A stretch of DNA of 6,698 nucleotides, taken from NCBI GenBank assembly GCA_019695455.1, contig JAEUAC010000094.1, positions 1 through 6,698 of the forward strand, read 5' to 3'. This document shows, piece after piece, positions 5,156-6,698 of the stretch (position 1 is its first letter; each line of letters starts with the position of its first letter). The stretch is from Methylorubrum extorquens. Lineage in GTDB: Bacteria > Pseudomonadota > Alphaproteobacteria > Rhizobiales > Beijerinckiaceae. The position numbers were made by a program, and so were the translations under genes. A model generated the notes under the pieces. That model was not told where the DNA came from, ran no database searches, and worked only from the letters and a program-made list of their open reading frames with translations.

Positions 5156-6253
5156 ATGGGTTTCAAATGCGGCATCGTCGGCCTGCCGAACGTCGGCAAG
5201 TCGACCCTCTTCAACGCGTTGACGCAGACGGCGGCCGCGCAGGCGGCGAACTATCCGTTCTGCACCATCGAGCCGAACGTCGGCGAGGTGGCGGTGCCGG
5301 ACCCGCGCCTCGACGCGCTCGCCGCGATCGCGGGGTCGAAGGAGATCATCCCGACGCGGCTCACCTTCGTCGACATCGCGGGGCTCGTGCGGGGTGCCTC
5401 CAAGGGGGAGGGGCTCGGCAACCAGTTCCTCGCCAACATCCGGGAATGCGACGCGGTCGCCCACGTCGTGCGCTGCTTCGAGGACGGCGACATCACGCAT
5501 GTCGAGGGCGCGATCGACCCGCTCGCCGACGTCGAGACGATCGAGACCGAGCTGATGCTCGCCGATCTCGACAGTCTCGAGCGCCGGGTGGTCGCGCTCG
5601 AGAAGAAGGCGAAGGGCGGCGACAAGGAAGCGCGCGAGACGTTCGACCTCGTGTCGCGGGCGCTCGTCCTCCTGCGCGAGGGCAAGCCCGCGCGCTTGGT
5701 CGAGCGCAAGCCCGACGAGGAGCGGCTGTTCGATTCGCTCGGCCTCCTCTCGTCGAAGCCCGTGCTCTACGTCTGCAACGTGGACGAGGCGGCGGCCGCG
5801 GACGGCAACGCGCTGACCGAGCGCGTCTTCGTGCGTGCGAAGGCGGAGGGCGCGCAGGCGGTGGTCGTCTCGGCCAAGATCGAGAGCGAGATCGCCGTGC
5901 TCCCGCCTGACGAGCAGCGCGACTTCCTGGAGGCGGTCGGCCTCGAGGAACCCGGCCTGAACCGGGTCATCCGGGCGGGCTACGACCTCCTGGGCCTCGT
6001 CACCTACTTCACCGTCGGCCCCAAGGAGACGCGGGCCTGGACGATCACCAAGGGGCTGCGGGCGCCGCAGGCCGCGGGCGTGATCCACACGGATTTCGAG
6101 AAGGGCTTCATCCGCGCCGAGACGATCGCCTACCCGGACTACGTCGCCCTCAAGGGCGAGGGCGGCGCCCGCGATGCCGGCAAGCTCCGGCTGGAGGGCA
6201 AGGATTACGTCGTCCTGGACGGCGACGTGCTGCACTTCCGCTTCGCCAATTGA
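5156..6253 (+). CDS. ychF: Ribosome-associated P-loop ATPase YchF (OLA1 family)
   Basis: YchF is an Obg-family P-loop NTPase that prefers ATP and associates with ribosomes; it is linked to translation and oxidative-stress responses. The 365 residues match the family length. GLPNVGKS (9-16) is the G1 loop. DIAGLV (73-78) is G3, with a hydrophobic residue where classical GTPases have the catalytic Gln, as in HAS-type NTPases. NVDE (208-211) is the altered NxxE G4 motif that gives ATP specificity. Residues about 278-363 form the TGS domain, including YFTVGPKETRAWTI and a C-terminal DVLHFRFAN. Cys36 in NYPFCTIEPN corresponds to the redox-relevant Cys35 of E. coli. The ribosome site is weak: TTAGG, made partly from the vapC stop codon. 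It normally follows pth directly. Confidence 0.97.
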   Translation: MGFKCGIVGLPNVGKSTLFNALTQTAAAQAANYPFCTIEPNVGEVAVPDPRLDALAAIAGSKEIIPTRLTFVDIAGLVRGASKGEGLGNQFLANIRECDAVAHVVRCFEDGDITHVEGAIDPLADVETIETELMLADLDSLERRVVALEKKAKGGDKEARETFDLVSRALVLLREGKPARLVERKPDEERLFDSLGLLSSKPVLYVCNVDEAAAADGNALTERVFVRAKAEGAQAVVVSAKIESEIAVLPPDEQRDFLEAVGLEEPGLNRVIRAGYDLLGLVTYFTVGPKETRAWTITKGLRAPQAAGVIHTDFEKGFIRAETIAYPDYVALKGEGGARDAGKLRLEGKDYVVLDGDVLHFRFAN

Positions 6254-6260
6254 GGGGACC

Positions 6261-6698
6261 ATGCCCGAGATCGCCTTCGAGGACCTGCGACCGGGCGCCG
6301 AGACGGTCTTCGGCGGCCTGACCGTCACGGCCGAGGCGATCGCCGCCTTCGCGCAGGAATACGACGCGCAGCCCTTCCACCTCTCCGAGGAGACGGCGAA
6401 GGGCACCTTCGTCGGCCGGCAGATCGCGTCCGGCTGGCACACGCTCGCCCTCCAGATGCGGATGCTGGCCGACGGCTGGCTGCTCCGGTCCTCCGGCATG
6501 GGAAGCCCGGGCATCGACGAGGTGCGCTGGCTGAAGCCGGTCCTGCCGGGAGACACGCTCCGCGTCCGCCAGACGATCCTCGGGTCGCGGGTCTCGGCGA
6601 GCCGGCCCTGGATGGGCGTGGTGCGCTTCCGGTTCGAGACGCTGAACGATCGCGACGAGGTCGTGATGCGGCAGACGAACGCGATCCTGTTCGGCCTG
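6261..6698 (+). CDS. MaoC-like hot-dog dehydratase, 3' end outside window
   Basis: The frame opens at ATG 6261, 7 nt after the ychF stop, with a GAGGGG ribosome site overlapping that stop, and stays open for 146 codons to the window edge. The protein has the MaoC hot-dog fold signature. An N-terminal FEDLRPGAE leads to YDAQPFHLSEETA, in which Asp35 and His40 have the five-residue spacing of the (R)-enoyl-CoA hydratase catalytic pair. ASGWHTLALQMRML (about 58-71) corresponds to the central hot-dog helix, and GSPGIDEVRWLKPVLPGDTL is the conserved beta-strand region. Members hydrate or dehydrate acyl-CoA thioesters, but the exact substrate is unknown. MaoC genes commonly follow ychF in Hyphomicrobiales, and the tight spacing suggests co-transcription. 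Only the extreme C-terminus should be missing, since family members are about 150 residues. Confidence 0.88.
   Translation, partial: MPEIAFEDLRPGAETVFGGLTVTAEAIAAFAQEYDAQPFHLSEETAKGTFVGRQIASGWHTLALQMRMLADGWLLRSSGMGSPGIDEVRWLKPVLPGDTLRVRQTILGSRVSASRPWMGVVRFRFETLNDRDEVVMRQTNAILFGL

Noticed and set aside
5120..6556. Minus-strand open frame across ychF and the MaoC gene (478 codons)
   Set aside because: The composition is typical of an antisense shadow (LVGLALDQARGLALAQ-like low complexity), and the + strand genes are certain.

Overview
The window is GC-rich, tightly packed chromosomal DNA with every recognised gene on the + strand. Gene content and order (glmM; an Omp25/RopB-type beta-barrel protein; rplY-pth-ychF followed by a MaoC-fold dehydratase), a PmtA-type phospholipid methyltransferase and a CtrA-type box all point to an alphaproteobacterium, most likely Hyphomicrobiales (Rhizobiales), perhaps close to Methylobacteriaceae. 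The genus is inference.

Layout. Bases 1-393 are the 3' part of a PmtA-like methyltransferase. Bases 537-1877 encode GlmM, which makes glucosamine-1-phosphate for peptidoglycan and LPS. Its gene is followed by a hairpin, then an A/T-rich patch with an exact match to the CtrA consensus, then a secreted outer-membrane beta-barrel protein (2053-2880) closed by a strong intrinsic terminator (2898-2933). A new unit follows: a candidate promoter, a roughly 110-nt leader with two hairpins, then rplY (ribosomal protein L25), a short GC-rich repeat patch, pth (peptidyl-tRNA hydrolase), a VapBC-type toxin-antitoxin pair, ychF (ribosome-associated ATPase) and the start of a MaoC-like dehydratase that runs off the end.

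The rplY-pth-ychF part is a translation-maintenance cluster: a 5S rRNA-binding protein, an enzyme that rescues tRNA from aborted peptidyl-tRNA, and a translation-associated P-loop ATPase. The unusual element is the vapB-vapC pair wedged between pth and ychF. Its codons end in A or T about three times as often as those of pth by my hand count, and the toxin gene runs to within 9 nt of ychF. A toxin whose family cleaves RNA has therefore been placed inside a translation operon. VapBC is a known family, so the novelty lies in position and possible coupling.

I did not find a clearly new multi-gene system. The observations most worth following are the toxin-antitoxin insertion and its possible effect on ychF, the CtrA box ahead of the outer-membrane protein, the Asp-to-Ala change in a conserved GlmM motif, and the structured rplY leader. 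No RNA genes, insertion sequences or CRISPR arrays were seen, and no gene-free stretch exceeds 300 bases.
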